Source of the DNA: Fuerstiella sp041398845
GTDB taxonomy: Bacteria > Planctomycetota > Planctomycetia > Planctomycetales > Planctomycetaceae
DNA length: 64,000 bases
Assembly: GCA_041398845.1 (NCBI GenBank)
Contig: JAWKTZ010000019.1
Span: 1-64,000 of the forward strand
Direction: 5' to 3'
Shown: in pieces, positions 26,669 through 35,207 of the stretch
Layout: each line of letters begins with the position of its first letter
Numbering within the stretch: the stretch's first letter is position 1
Position numbers and translations under genes: made by a program
The notes under the pieces: model-generated
What the model was told of the DNA's origin: nothing
The model's database searches: none
What the model saw: the letters and a program-made list of their open reading frames with translations, nothing else

Positions 26669-29600
26669 GTGGGCATCTACAACACCAGACATCGATTCTT
26701 TCTGAGCTGCGCCGTTGCGGTGGCACTGGGAGCGGTGTTTGTTGTGTTTCGGGCCGTGACGTCGCCGTTTCTGGACGTCGAACGCAGTCAGCGAACGTTC
26801 AGCAGCAGTCCTCGAACGGAAAACACGTCAACCACGGCTCAGGATGAGGCTCGGGAATGGTTTCCGCTGCATCCCTGGGTGGCTGAGGCCAGAAAATACT
26901 TTCACGACGGTGATCGTTTTCTGTACTGCGGCGACTTCGAACTGATCAACAATGACCAGTCGATCGCTGTCAGCCCGATCGCCATGATCTGGCACAGTGG
27001 TTCCGGCAAAGCCCCCGTCACCGTGGTGGCCGAATCAGCTCAGTTAACCAGTTCCGAGGTCATCAGTCCGAATTCCACGGACTTTGGTCGTATCACCAGC
27101 GGCTTTATCGCCGGCAATGTACGTATTGACGGGCCGGGTGGTTTACGGATTGTCGGCCGCACGTTTCACCTTGCCGAAGATTCCATGAAGCTGTTCAGCA
27201 GCGACCCCGTGACATTTGCCTGGGGAACTCATCGTGGCACCGCAGAAAAAGGAGTCGACATATATCTTCAGTCGGAAGAAGGTTCCAGTGGCGGTTTGAC
27301 CCGTATCAGCGACGTCCGTCAGGTACGACTGAACGGTCGAGTCAAATGTGACTTTCATGTTCCCGCAGCGCGCCAGGGCGACGACGACATGAACGTCAAG
27401 GTGCAGGCGGCCGGAGGATTTTCGTTCGACATGCTGACAAAGACCGGCACGTTTTCCGGACTGGCTCCGCGCAGTGGCGATCAGCAGCTAAAGAGTGCCG
27501 AAGAAGAAGTCTGGGTTCGACGTCTGAATTCCGACAAAACCATCGACCATCTGGTGTGTCCCGAACTGAAACTCCAGTTCCGCAACGACATCGTTCCGGA
27601 AACCGGACAGCCCATTGAAGGTTCAATGAAGCTGGAACACATTGTCGCGTGGGGGCGTCGAGTCCTGTTTCGATCAGAAGCGCACAAGGTGCAGGTCGTC
27701 GGAAACGAATTTCGCTATGCGCTGGACGAACGTCGCATGGACATTCGGCATACAACCGACGCATCATCTCCCAGACCGAGATTTGTCGAGGTGACTCAGG
27801 GCACGAACCTGTTGTATGTTCCTCATATCAGAGTGCTGCATTCACCGGCCGGTGGCGTTCAGCGACTGGAATGCAACGGCCGGGGAATTGTCCGAGGTCA
27901 GTGGGCATCGGACGACGCTGTTGTTCAGCCCGAACAGGCAGAGGAATCGGCGGCGTTCGAAGCGCGCTGGCTGGAATCTCTGGTGATGCAGGTCGGAGCC
28001 GACCAGATCTCGCGGACCGTCACGTTGGCCGGTGGAGCAGCGGTGTCGGAAAGCCGTCGTAACTTCGGTGTGACAGCTCAGTCCATCGCGTTGAAGCTGA
28101 TTCCTCCGGCCACCAGCGGGCCGGCCACCAACGTGCCGGCGGCGGATGTGCCTCACAGCGGCAAAGTGACTCAGGTGTCTTACGGCGGTGACCCAGTGTC
28201 ACCTGATCCGGCTGCTGATTTCGACCTTTCCAGCCTGCGTCCGGAATCGATTATCGCCACCGACAACGTCGTTCTGAAGTCGGCTCAGGCCACTGGCCAG
28301 GTCCGCGAGCGATTGTTGATTCGGTTTGAGGAAATGCTGGCGGGTACCACGAAACAGGTGTCGATGGAGACCACCAAAGCCGCTGCCTCCGGTGACTCGG
28401 CTTCGTCCGACGCAGCGGACGACAGGCTATCATTTGAATCCGATGTGCTTGAGGCAGTGGTGGGACTCAACAACGATCCGGACAACCGCCAGGTGGAATT
28501 CCGCAACGTGTGGCTGAAGGGCAATGTGGAGATCGTGCGGCAGTCGAAGAAGGAAGCCGACAACTTCACAGCCACAGGCAATCAGTTGTTTGCCGCCGGA
28601 GATCCTCAGTCCGGTCTTGAACTGAAACTCTTCGGTGATCCCGCAAAACTGGAAAGTCAGACACGCAACCTCGAAGGTCCTCGCATCGATCTGAATCAGT
28701 TGGACAACGAATTCAAGGTGGTCGGCAGTGGACGCATTCGCTTTGATACAGACAAAGGGTTTGATGGTCGCAGGCTGCCTCAGGTGACGCCGATGTATAT
28801 TTACTGGAGCGACCATATGGTCTTCCAGAAACGTTCGGCCGACTTTGTGGGCAACATTCGTGTGGAAATGAGCGACGGTACCACGGAAGACATTGAATTG
28901 CAGTGTGCCGGTCTGACAGTGTACTTCAGCAAAGATATCTCGCTCGGGCAACAGTCTCAGGATGGCGATTTCTCCGCTGTGACCACCGGTGGTGACGGCA
29001 CGGAAGCCGACCCGATTGAACGCATCGAATGTCACAACAAGGTCACCGTTCACATCGATCAGTTTGTCGACGGCGAACTCAACGGGCGACATCTGGCCGA
29101 GTTTGCGGATCTGAACGTGAATCTGATCACGGGTGATTTCGATGCTGTCGGGCCTGGCTTTCTGGAATCTGTCAGCCCCGATCAGGATGGCCAGTTGCAG
29201 GGACCGGCTCCGGTGACCGTGCGAGCGAACACTCCTTCGCAGACCACGGAGACGGCGTTTGTGTATCTGCGAACGGAGTTCATCGGCAGCCTGAACGGCA
29301 ATCTCAAACACAGGGAAGCCAACCTGACTCAGAATGTGATTGCTCTGGTTGCTCCGGCACGGCGAGTGGACGAAAAGATCAGCCTTCAGGAAGTCCCCAC
29401 AGAACAGCTTCCGGAACGAGCGGGCATACTGCAGGCCGAACGACTGACGGTCACGGCGAGCGAGTCCGGATCGGACGGAGAGCAGTTTTTTGAACTTGTG
29501 GCTCGTGACAATGCCAGCCTTGAGTCCCGGAATCTGTCAGCCAGCGCGGACGTCATCCAGTACGTTCACCAGAAACAGCAGTTTATTATCCGAGCCGAAA

Positions 29601-29734
29601 ACAATGGCACCGTGGTGGTCAATCATCGCACCGGGGGAAAACTGGATCGCGTGACCGGTCGCCGGTTTCAATACCTTCGTCGCACCAACGAACTCACGGC
29701 TCATGGAGTTGGCAGCCTGAATCTGACAAATTGA
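26669..29734 (+). CDS. large LptA/OstA-like envelope protein
   Basis: A 1021-residue protein beginning with GTG and a membrane anchor or signal (FFLSCAVAVALGAVFVVFRAV). The rest is mostly beta-strand with repeats suggestive of the OstA/LptA fold (for example GGFSFDMLTKTGTFSG, FTATGNQLFAAGDPQSGLELKL, KVVGSGRIRFDTDKGFDGR and a C-terminal IIRAENNGTVVVNHRTGGK). LptA proteins bridge the periplasm in LPS export; those are usually near 200 residues, so this one would span several jellyroll units. The assignment rests on fold-like patterns and on the adjacent kdsD, and is not certain. Confidence 0.6.
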   Translation: MGIYNTRHRFFLSCAVAVALGAVFVVFRAVTSPFLDVERSQRTFSSSPRTENTSTTAQDEAREWFPLHPWVAEARKYFHDGDRFLYCGDFELINNDQSIAVSPIAMIWHSGSGKAPVTVVAESAQLTSSEVISPNSTDFGRITSGFIAGNVRIDGPGGLRIVGRTFHLAEDSMKLFSSDPVTFAWGTHRGTAEKGVDIYLQSEEGSSGGLTRISDVRQVRLNGRVKCDFHVPAARQGDDDMNVKVQAAGGFSFDMLTKTGTFSGLAPRSGDQQLKSAEEEVWVRRLNSDKTIDHLVCPELKLQFRNDIVPETGQPIEGSMKLEHIVAWGRRVLFRSEAHKVQVVGNEFRYALDERRMDIRHTTDASSPRPRFVEVTQGTNLLYVPHIRVLHSPAGGVQRLECNGRGIVRGQWASDDAVVQPEQAEESAAFEARWLESLVMQVGADQISRTVTLAGGAAVSESRRNFGVTAQSIALKLIPPATSGPATNVPAADVPHSGKVTQVSYGGDPVSPDPAADFDLSSLRPESIIATDNVVLKSAQATGQVRERLLIRFEEMLAGTTKQVSMETTKAAASGDSASSDAADDRLSFESDVLEAVVGLNNDPDNRQVEFRNVWLKGNVEIVRQSKKEADNFTATGNQLFAAGDPQSGLELKLFGDPAKLESQTRNLEGPRIDLNQLDNEFKVVGSGRIRFDTDKGFDGRRLPQVTPMYIYWSDHMVFQKRSADFVGNIRVEMSDGTTEDIELQCAGLTVYFSKDISLGQQSQDGDFSAVTTGGDGTEADPIERIECHNKVTVHIDQFVDGELNGRHLAEFADLNVNLITGDFDAVGPGFLESVSPDQDGQLQGPAPVTVRANTPSQTTETAFVYLRTEFIGSLNGNLKHREANLTQNVIALVAPARRVDEKISLQEVPTEQLPERAGILQAERLTVTASESGSDGEQFFELVARDNASLESRNLSASADVIQYVHQKQQFIIRAENNGTVVVNHRTGGKLDRVTGRRFQYLRRTNELTAHGVGSLNLTN

Positions 29735-29858
29735 TCGCCCCGGGCGACGGCGTTTTCAGAGGGCTGATTGACATCGCAGGGTTGGGAACAATAATCCGTG
29801 TCCTGATGACTGTCCTATGTGCGCTGCGTGATTTCTGCGGCGATCCGGAGAAACCCCC

Positions 29859-30662
29859 TTGTCGCCCCTGAAAAAGAAGATCCCGCTGTATACGGAACCA
29901 GACCAGATCGAAAAGCTCAAGGCGGCCTGTCGATTCAACGCTCAATTAATGGACTTCCTGCGACCTCACGTCCAGGCCGGAACCACTACGCTCCAACTGG
30001 ATCAACTGGCCCATGAATATACGCTCGATCACGGGCATACACCTGCCTGCCTGGGTTATCACGGCTATCCCAAAACCATCTGTACCAGCGTCAACGAAGT
30101 GGTGTGTCACGGAATTCCCAACGACACACCGCTGCAGGATGGTGATATTGTGAACGTGGATATCACCACCATCGTCAATGGCTGGTTTGGTGACCAGTCG
30201 GAAACCTTCATGATCGGCGACGTTTCCCCAGCCGCCAGACGACTCGTTCAGACCACCTACGAAGCTCTGTTTCTGGGCATTCGAGCCTGCAAGCCCAACG
30301 CGCCTGTGAGTCAGATTGGTCGAGCGATCCAGACGTTTGCTCGCAAGGCCGGCTATGCGGTCGTGCGGGAATACCAGGGACATGGAATTGGCCAGGAGTT
30401 TCATCAGGAGCCCGGTGTTCCGCATTTCCCGACGCACACCTCCAATCGCGACCTGCTGAAGCCCGGAACGTGTTTTACGGTGGAACCGATGCTGAATATC
30501 GGTGGCTGGAAAACGAAGCTCGACAAACGCGACGGCTGGACGGTGCGCACCATGGACCGCTCGCTGTCGGCTCAGTTCGAACACACCGTGCTGATGACGG
30601 AGTCCGGCCCTGAGATACTCACACTCACGGAAAACGGTCCTCAGGAAGGTGACGTCCTGTAA
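29859..30662 (+). CDS. map: type I methionine aminopeptidase
   Basis: A 267-residue enzyme that removes initiator methionine from new proteins in the cytoplasm. Substrate His is in CLGYHGYPKTICTSVNEVVCHGIP; the dinuclear metal ligands are Asp in NVDITTIVNGWFGDQSETF (two), His in EYQGHGIGQEFHQEPGVPH, Glu in CFTVEPML and Glu in SAQFEHTVLM. It begins with TTG at 29859, preceded by CGGAG nine bases earlier. Downstream genes follow at short spacing. Confidence 0.96.
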   Translation: MSPLKKKIPLYTEPDQIEKLKAACRFNAQLMDFLRPHVQAGTTTLQLDQLAHEYTLDHGHTPACLGYHGYPKTICTSVNEVVCHGIPNDTPLQDGDIVNVDITTIVNGWFGDQSETFMIGDVSPAARRLVQTTYEALFLGIRACKPNAPVSQIGRAIQTFARKAGYAVVREYQGHGIGQEFHQEPGVPHFPTHTSNRDLLKPGTCFTVEPMLNIGGWKTKLDKRDGWTVRTMDRSLSAQFEHTVLMTESGPEILTLTENGPQEGDVL

Positions 30663-30683
30663 GTGATCTGACAAGGTACCACA

Positions 30684-31424
30684 ATGAAACCGTGTTCGCC
30701 CGAAACTCTCGCCGCTCTGCGCCGCTTTGATACTCCGACCGTCTGTAACGTGATCGAACTGTTCGATGTTCGACCACGCAGCGCAGGCTATATGAATCGC
30801 AGCATCAGGGCCTGCTTCCCGGCGCTGCCGCCGATGGTCGGTTATGCGTCCACGGCAACGTTCCGGGCTTTGATGCCGCCTCGATCCGGCGATGTCTATG
30901 CCGGACTGGACGGACAACTGGCTGCGCTGGAGCAGCTTCCCGGTCCGCCTGTGATTGTGTTTCAGGACCTTGACGAACCATCAGCGGCCGCCACGTTTGG
31001 CGAAGTGATGTGTACAACGTACAAGGCGTTTGGATCCACGGGACTGATTACATCCGGCACCGGTCGTGATCTGGATCAGGTGCGAGAACTGAATTATCCG
31101 GTGTTCACGTCCGGAACCTGTTGTGCTCATGGAAACTGTCACATTCTGTCGGTGAATGTTCCGGTGGTTGTGGGTGGTCTGGGAATCTATCCGGGAGACC
31201 TGATTCATGGCGACTGCAACGGCATCACCACAATTCCCGCAGACATCGCCAGTGAAATACCCGATGCCTGTGAAGCGTTTGCGGCCGCCGAACGACATGT
31301 GCTTGATTACGTGAAATCAGAATCGCCAACGGCTGCCGGCTTTACGGCCGCTCGGAAAGTCATGGTGGCGGACATCAAAGCCCTGACCGAACGGTTGCGG
31401 CGTCGTTCTTCTGTACACGTCTGA
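30684..31424 (+). CDS. RraA-like family protein (probable aldolase-type)
   Basis: A 246-residue member of the RraA/dimethylmenaquinone-methyltransferase-like family. It has the family pattern DTPTVCNVIELF at the N-terminus, FGEVMCTTYKAFGSTGLITSGTGRDLDQVREL with the conserved G.RD, and VYPGD-like GIYPGDLIHGDCNGITTIP. Family members include 4-carboxy-4-hydroxy-2-oxoadipate/HMG aldolases and the RNase E inhibitor RraA; the length and context favour an enzyme of small-acid metabolism, not an RNase regulator. It lies 21 bases after map and 9 before the phosphodiesterase. Confidence 0.85.
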   Translation: MKPCSPETLAALRRFDTPTVCNVIELFDVRPRSAGYMNRSIRACFPALPPMVGYASTATFRALMPPRSGDVYAGLDGQLAALEQLPGPPVIVFQDLDEPSAAATFGEVMCTTYKAFGSTGLITSGTGRDLDQVRELNYPVFTSGTCCAHGNCHILSVNVPVVVGGLGIYPGDLIHGDCNGITTIPADIASEIPDACEAFAAAERHVLDYVKSESPTAAGFTAARKVMVADIKALTERLRRRSSVHV

Positions 31425-31433
31425 GTTTCACTG

Positions 31434-31958
31434 ATGAAAATCGGAATCATGGCAGACATCCACGACAACGTGGACAACCTGCGACATGCCATCGGGCTGT
31501 TCAACCAATATCAATGCGAGCTGATTCTGCTGGCCGGTGACCTCGTGTCACCTTTGGTTGTGCCGTCCATGAGAAAACTCACCGGCCGAGTCGTCGCCTG
31601 CTTTGGTGACAACGACGGCAACCGAACCGGGATCGCCGGCGGCATGAAGATCGTGGGAACTCTGGGGCACGCCCCGTTCTGTCTTCAGACGCATGACGGA
31701 CTGAAGATCGTGATGGCGCATCAGTTGAACGAACTGCGGGACTGCCTTGGTGACGAAGACGTGGTGGTGTTTGCTCACACTCATCGCCCCGGCATCGTGG
31801 AAGACCGCAACGGCCGATTGTTTATCAACCCCGGAGAAGTCGGGGGCTGGATGTTTCGCAGACCCACGGTGGTGATCCTGGATTCTGAAACGCGCAAGGC
31901 CGAACTGATCGACCTGCCGGCAATGAGTCCCGGTGTGTTCATTCCGGAACCGGGATAG
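31434..31958 (+). CDS. YfcE/MJ0936-type phosphodiesterase
   Basis: A 174-residue calcineurin-like phosphoesterase. Metal-binding motifs are GIMADIHDN (DxH), ILLAGDL (GD), ACFGDNDG (GD/GN-type), IVMAHQ and VFAHTHRP (GHTH-type). YfcE-family enzymes hydrolyse phosphodiesters in the cytoplasm; natural substrates are unclear. It ends the map-RraA-like-YfcE-like run and converges on the Fur-family gene. Confidence 0.9.
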   Translation: MKIGIMADIHDNVDNLRHAIGLFNQYQCELILLAGDLVSPLVVPSMRKLTGRVVACFGDNDGNRTGIAGGMKIVGTLGHAPFCLQTHDGLKIVMAHQLNELRDCLGDEDVVVFAHTHRPGIVEDRNGRLFINPGEVGGWMFRRPTVVILDSETRKAELIDLPAMSPGVFIPEPG

Positions 31959-31981
31959 AGCAATCCGACACAGCGCTGTCT

Positions 31982-32479
31982 TCAGATCATGTCCAGTTTG
32001 CGATGTCGTCGCGCGGGCGGCTTCGCACATTCGGCGCAGATGCCATGAGCTTCCAGACGATGGCCGGTCATACGGAAGCCGATCTTCATGGCCACTTCTT
32101 CCAGTCGCTCTGAGATTGCTTCATTGCGAAATTCAATGAGTGTTCCGCACTTGGTGCAGATGAAGTGATCGTGCTGAGGATAGCCGTAATCGTGTTCGTA
32201 CACCTCGCGATCATTGGCTCGAGCCACTTTGCGAATCAGCCCGGCCTCTTCAAGCTGGCTGATCGTGCGGTACACCGTGGCTCGACTGACGCGACGTCCG
32301 TCCTGAGGCTTGTCAAGGCGCGCGACAATTTCATCAACATCGAAGTGTTCGTGATCAGAAAAGATCTCGCGAACAATGATGTCACGTTCCTGAGTTAGTC
32401 GTTTGCCGCGCGTGGCCAGAAATTCGCGAAACTTTTCTTCGGGTGAAACGGCGACATCTTTAGGAGCCAGGTTGCTCAC
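31982..32479 (-). CDS. Fur-family metal-dependent transcriptional regulator
   Basis: A 165-residue winged-helix regulator. The DNA-binding part is GKRLTQERDIIVREIFSDHEHFDVDEIVARL with SRATVYRTISQLEEAGLI; the metal/dimerisation part has YPQHDHFICTKCGTLIEF, with a CxxC pair, and HGICAECAK, the second CxxC pair that forms the structural zinc site. It may be Fur, Zur or PerR; residues seen do not decide. It starts with GTG at 32479, GAAGGA seven bases upstream. Confidence 0.93.
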   Translation of the reverse strand: MSNLAPKDVAVSPEEKFREFLATRGKRLTQERDIIVREIFSDHEHFDVDEIVARLDKPQDGRRVSRATVYRTISQLEEAGLIRKVARANDREVYEHDYGYPQHDHFICTKCGTLIEFRNEAISERLEEVAMKIGFRMTGHRLEAHGICAECAKPPARRHRKLDMI

Positions 32480-32543
32480 AACAATCCTTCAAACCACGGG
32501 CCAGACAAATTCAGAGGGACCGTAGTATAGGCCGATGGCTCGC

Positions 32544-32813
32544 CTATTGCCCTCGGTTCCGGAAAGACTCCTGCATTTTTCGCAGGGCTTTGTCCAGCAA
32601 TTCGTCCGAATCGTAGGCTCCCGCCGCAATTGCCCGGCGAATTTCCGCCAGTTTCTCTGCTCGCAACTCCGCCGCCTCGTCGTCGCAGATTGCGGGCTTC
32701 ACCACCGGTTGATCGGGATCGGAGCCGGGATCCGAATCGCTGCGTGCAGCCGACACAGGGACGGTGTTCAGGTCGTCCGCGTCTTTCAGGCGATCAGGGG
32801 AAATTGAAGACAT
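32544..32813 (-). CDS. FlgM-like small protein (putative anti-sigma-28 factor)
   Basis: An 89-residue protein. The C-terminal half RAEKLAEIRRAIAAGAYDSDELLDKALRKM resembles the sigma-28-binding helix region of FlgM, and the N-terminal half is polar and probably disordered, as in FlgM. FlgM holds FliA inactive until the flagellar hook is complete. No flagellar gene is in this window, so the call is by similarity only. Start at ATG 32813; an ATG at 32903 would add 30 residues of doubtful quality. Confidence 0.5.
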   Translation of the reverse strand: MSSISPDRLKDADDLNTVPVSAARSDSDPGSDPDQPVVKPAICDDEAAELRAEKLAEIRRAIAAGAYDSDELLDKALRKMQESFRNRGQ

Positions 32814-32944
32814 TGGCCCGCATCTGTTAAACAGATCAAAGTGACAAGCGTCCGGGTGCTCGCCGAGCTGGCAATGGTACGACCGCCTCACCCTGTCGTC
32901 CACATCAAAGTCCGGATTCGACGTTCGCTCAGGCCCTGTCGGAG

Positions 32945-33856
32945 TCAGGAGGCTTCCTGTTTTCTGACGTCCGCCGGCTCACCGGCCGCAGAAGCACAGT
33001 CTCCTTCGGAAGCCTCGGTGCCTCCCAGCAGTCCCAGAATGCCAGCCGGGAGTTCAAAACGTTCCGGCTTCTTCTGAATTTTCGCGTTGATCTTTGTGGA
33101 CAAATGGTTGCTCTTTCTGCGGACAGCTCGCTGAACCAGAGATTCCCACAGATTGCCGACTTCCCGCACAGCACTGCCCTTGGCGTGACTCACCCGATTT
33201 AACGTCATGTTTCTGAGCACCACGCTGACTGTTTCAACGTGAGGAAGTACGCGCAGTCGACGACTGGCGTCATCGTCCACGAACTGACTGCGAAATTCGA
33301 CAACGGCATCCATCGCGACATCCGCAACAACGTCGGCACTGACGCTGTACAGCTTGACGCCCAGCGTCCACTGCTGCTGACAACCGGTGGCCGCCAGTCG
33401 CATGTTGGCGCGCACGCGATAACGGGGCGACGACGGATCGGTCCGTGGCAGCACGGAAATGGCCAGTTGAAAGTGCTGTGCCGGATTCACCAGCCTGGCG
33501 TCGACACGTTGCCACGTTCCGTGATAGACATCCTTCCAGCGGCGCGATGTGTCCAGTTTCAGTCCGTCCAGCCGGACATTCAATCCCGACTGCACTCGTT
33601 TGGTGTCGCCCCAGTCATCATCGTCGCGATAGGTGTCCGGCAACAGCAGCAGCGCCATGCCCTTGATGAACTGCGTCACGTCGTCGGCCAGCGGCGTTTC
33701 TTCGGCGGTTGAAGGAACGTCCACGGGCGGAATGATCAGCACCGGTTGAGACACATCCTGCGCCCGCACGGCCTGTGGAAGCCAGACTATCAGAATCAGG
33801 CCTGCCACAGAAACTGCCGCACGCTTCCATGACTTGCTGTCGCGATGCGCTTCCAT
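32945..33856 (-). CDS. secreted protein of unknown function
   Basis: A 303-residue protein with a clear signal peptide (WKRAAVSVAGLILIVWLPQAVRAQ). The mature part starts with a Pro-rich stretch (VLIIPPVDVPSTAEETP), then a conserved-looking region DTYRDDDDWGDTKRVQSGLNVRLDGLKLDTSRRWKDVYHGTWQR and beta strands (VLPRTDPSSPRYRVRANMRL). The C-terminus is basic (KINAKIQKKPERFELPAGIL). I do not recognise a family. Start at ATG 33856, with GGAAGG about ten bases before. It lies between a FlgM-like and a threonine aldolase gene on the same strand. Confidence 0.65.
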   Translation of the reverse strand: MEAHRDSKSWKRAAVSVAGLILIVWLPQAVRAQDVSQPVLIIPPVDVPSTAEETPLADDVTQFIKGMALLLLPDTYRDDDDWGDTKRVQSGLNVRLDGLKLDTSRRWKDVYHGTWQRVDARLVNPAQHFQLAISVLPRTDPSSPRYRVRANMRLAATGCQQQWTLGVKLYSVSADVVADVAMDAVVEFRSQFVDDDASRRLRVLPHVETVSVVLRNMTLNRVSHAKGSAVREVGNLWESLVQRAVRRKSNHLSTKINAKIQKKPERFELPAGILGLLGGTEASEGDCASAAGEPADVRKQEAS

Positions 33857-33919
33857 AGGTCGCTCGTTCCTTCCGTGGTTGACTGTCATCATCGCCCAGC
33901 CAGACTGCAAACGACGCGA

Positions 33920-34993
33920 CTACTTCGCGTAGGCACCCGCTCCGGCATAGTGTTCCTGAGCAAAGCCATTGACCACACAGTCTTTGACACATCCCACGGC
34001 CGTCGTAATGTCTGCCGTCGTGACGTCCAGGTGAGTTGCCGCACGCATCCGATGTTTTCCCATGGGGCCCATGTTGACTCCGCGTTGTTTGAGTGCCGCC
34101 GCCAGTTGTGCTGCGGTTCCCAGTTCCGGATCGATTTCGAAGAACACAAGGTTGGATTCCGTTTCTTTGGCGGATGCCGTAATGCCGTCGATTTCCGAAA
34201 GTTGCTGAGCCAACTGTCGGGCATTGTCGTGATCCTGCTGCAATCTGTCGACATGATTTTCCAGCGCATAAATGGCAGCGGCCGCCAGCATACCCGCCTG
34301 ACGCAGCGCGCCGCCGAATAACTTGCGGGCTCGACGAGCAAGACGAATGTCTTCGGCCGAACCGACCAGAATGGATCCCATCGGACAGCCAAGCCCTTTG
34401 CTGAAACAGATCGAAATCGTGTCGAAGCAGGCGGCCATGTCCACCGGCGAATAGCCTCCGGCAATCACCGCGTTGAAAAAACGAGCTCCGTCCAGATGCA
34501 TCCGCAACTGACGGGATCCTGCCCATTCTGAGATTTCCTGCATCTGCTGGAGAGGGTAAACATAGCCGCCGGCGACGTTGGTGGTATTTTCCAGACACAC
34601 AAGTCGGGTTCGGCAGTAATGTTGACTGTCGGCTCGCATGCGAGGTTCCAGATCCTGCACGCTCAGCATTCCGCGCGGCGCGGGAATCTGTCGGACCGTC
34701 ACTCCGCTCAGCACAGCCGGTCCGCCGGCTTCGAAAACTCCGATGTGTCCGGTCTCGTGGATCAGCAGTTCGTCGCCCGACAAACAGTTTGCTCGAACAC
34801 CCATCTGGTTGGATTGAGTGCCTGAGCACGCAAACACGGCGGCTTCCTTGCCCAGCAATTCGGCCACCATGGCTTCCAGTCGGTTGGTGGTGGGATCTTC
34901 TCCCCAGACATCATCACCCAGTTCGGCCTCAATCATCGCCTGCTTCATGGCGGCTGTGGGCTTTGTGAAAGTGTCGCTGCGTAATTCGATCAT
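33920..34993 (-). CDS. low-specificity L-threonine aldolase family enzyme
   Basis: A 357-residue PLP enzyme that splits L-threonine or allo-threonine to glycine and acetaldehyde. It starts IELRSDTFTKPTAAMKQAM and carries GDDVWGEDPTTNRLEAMVAELLGKEAAVF, HIGVFEAGG, LVCLENTTNVAGG, MHLDGARFFNAV and the PLP lysine in ISICFSKGLGCPMGS. The start at 34993 matches the typical family N-terminus; an in-frame ATG at 35032 would add 13 residues. It is divergent from hisD. Confidence 0.92.
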   Translation of the reverse strand: MIELRSDTFTKPTAAMKQAMIEAELGDDVWGEDPTTNRLEAMVAELLGKEAAVFACSGTQSNQMGVRANCLSGDELLIHETGHIGVFEAGGPAVLSGVTVRQIPAPRGMLSVQDLEPRMRADSQHYCRTRLVCLENTTNVAGGYVYPLQQMQEISEWAGSRQLRMHLDGARFFNAVIAGGYSPVDMAACFDTISICFSKGLGCPMGSILVGSAEDIRLARRARKLFGGALRQAGMLAAAAIYALENHVDRLQQDHDNARQLAQQLSEIDGITASAKETESNLVFFEIDPELGTAAQLAAALKQRGVNMGPMGKHRMRAATHLDVTTADITTAVGCVKDCVVNGFAQEHYAGAGAYAK

Positions 34994-35207
34994 CGGACAG
35001 CCCTGAATTTCACCGGAAAAATACTCAGACATGAGACACTCAAACGCCCGATCACAGGAAAGACGGAATTCCCGGGCAAAATCCGGGACATGGGACTGTA
35101 CTTCCGCGCCGCCGCCGGTTCAATCTCGGCACCGGAATGTCGGGAACCGCTTTCGTTCGCTTTGTCACCGGTCGTCATCAGAAACGCATTTCGTACACAT
35201 TGAGGCT

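Noticed and set aside
28430..29311. 293-codon open frame antisense to the LptA/OstA-like gene
   Set aside because: It lies within a longer, compositionally consistent gene and has no signal or motif.
30684..31424. RraA regulator of RNase E
   Set aside because: Length and motifs fit the wider aldolase-like family better than the short RraA proteins.
33618..34829. 403-codon open frame on the minus strand overlapping the threonine aldolase gene
   Set aside because: It overlaps a well-supported PLP enzyme in another frame and has basic, low-quality composition with no family.
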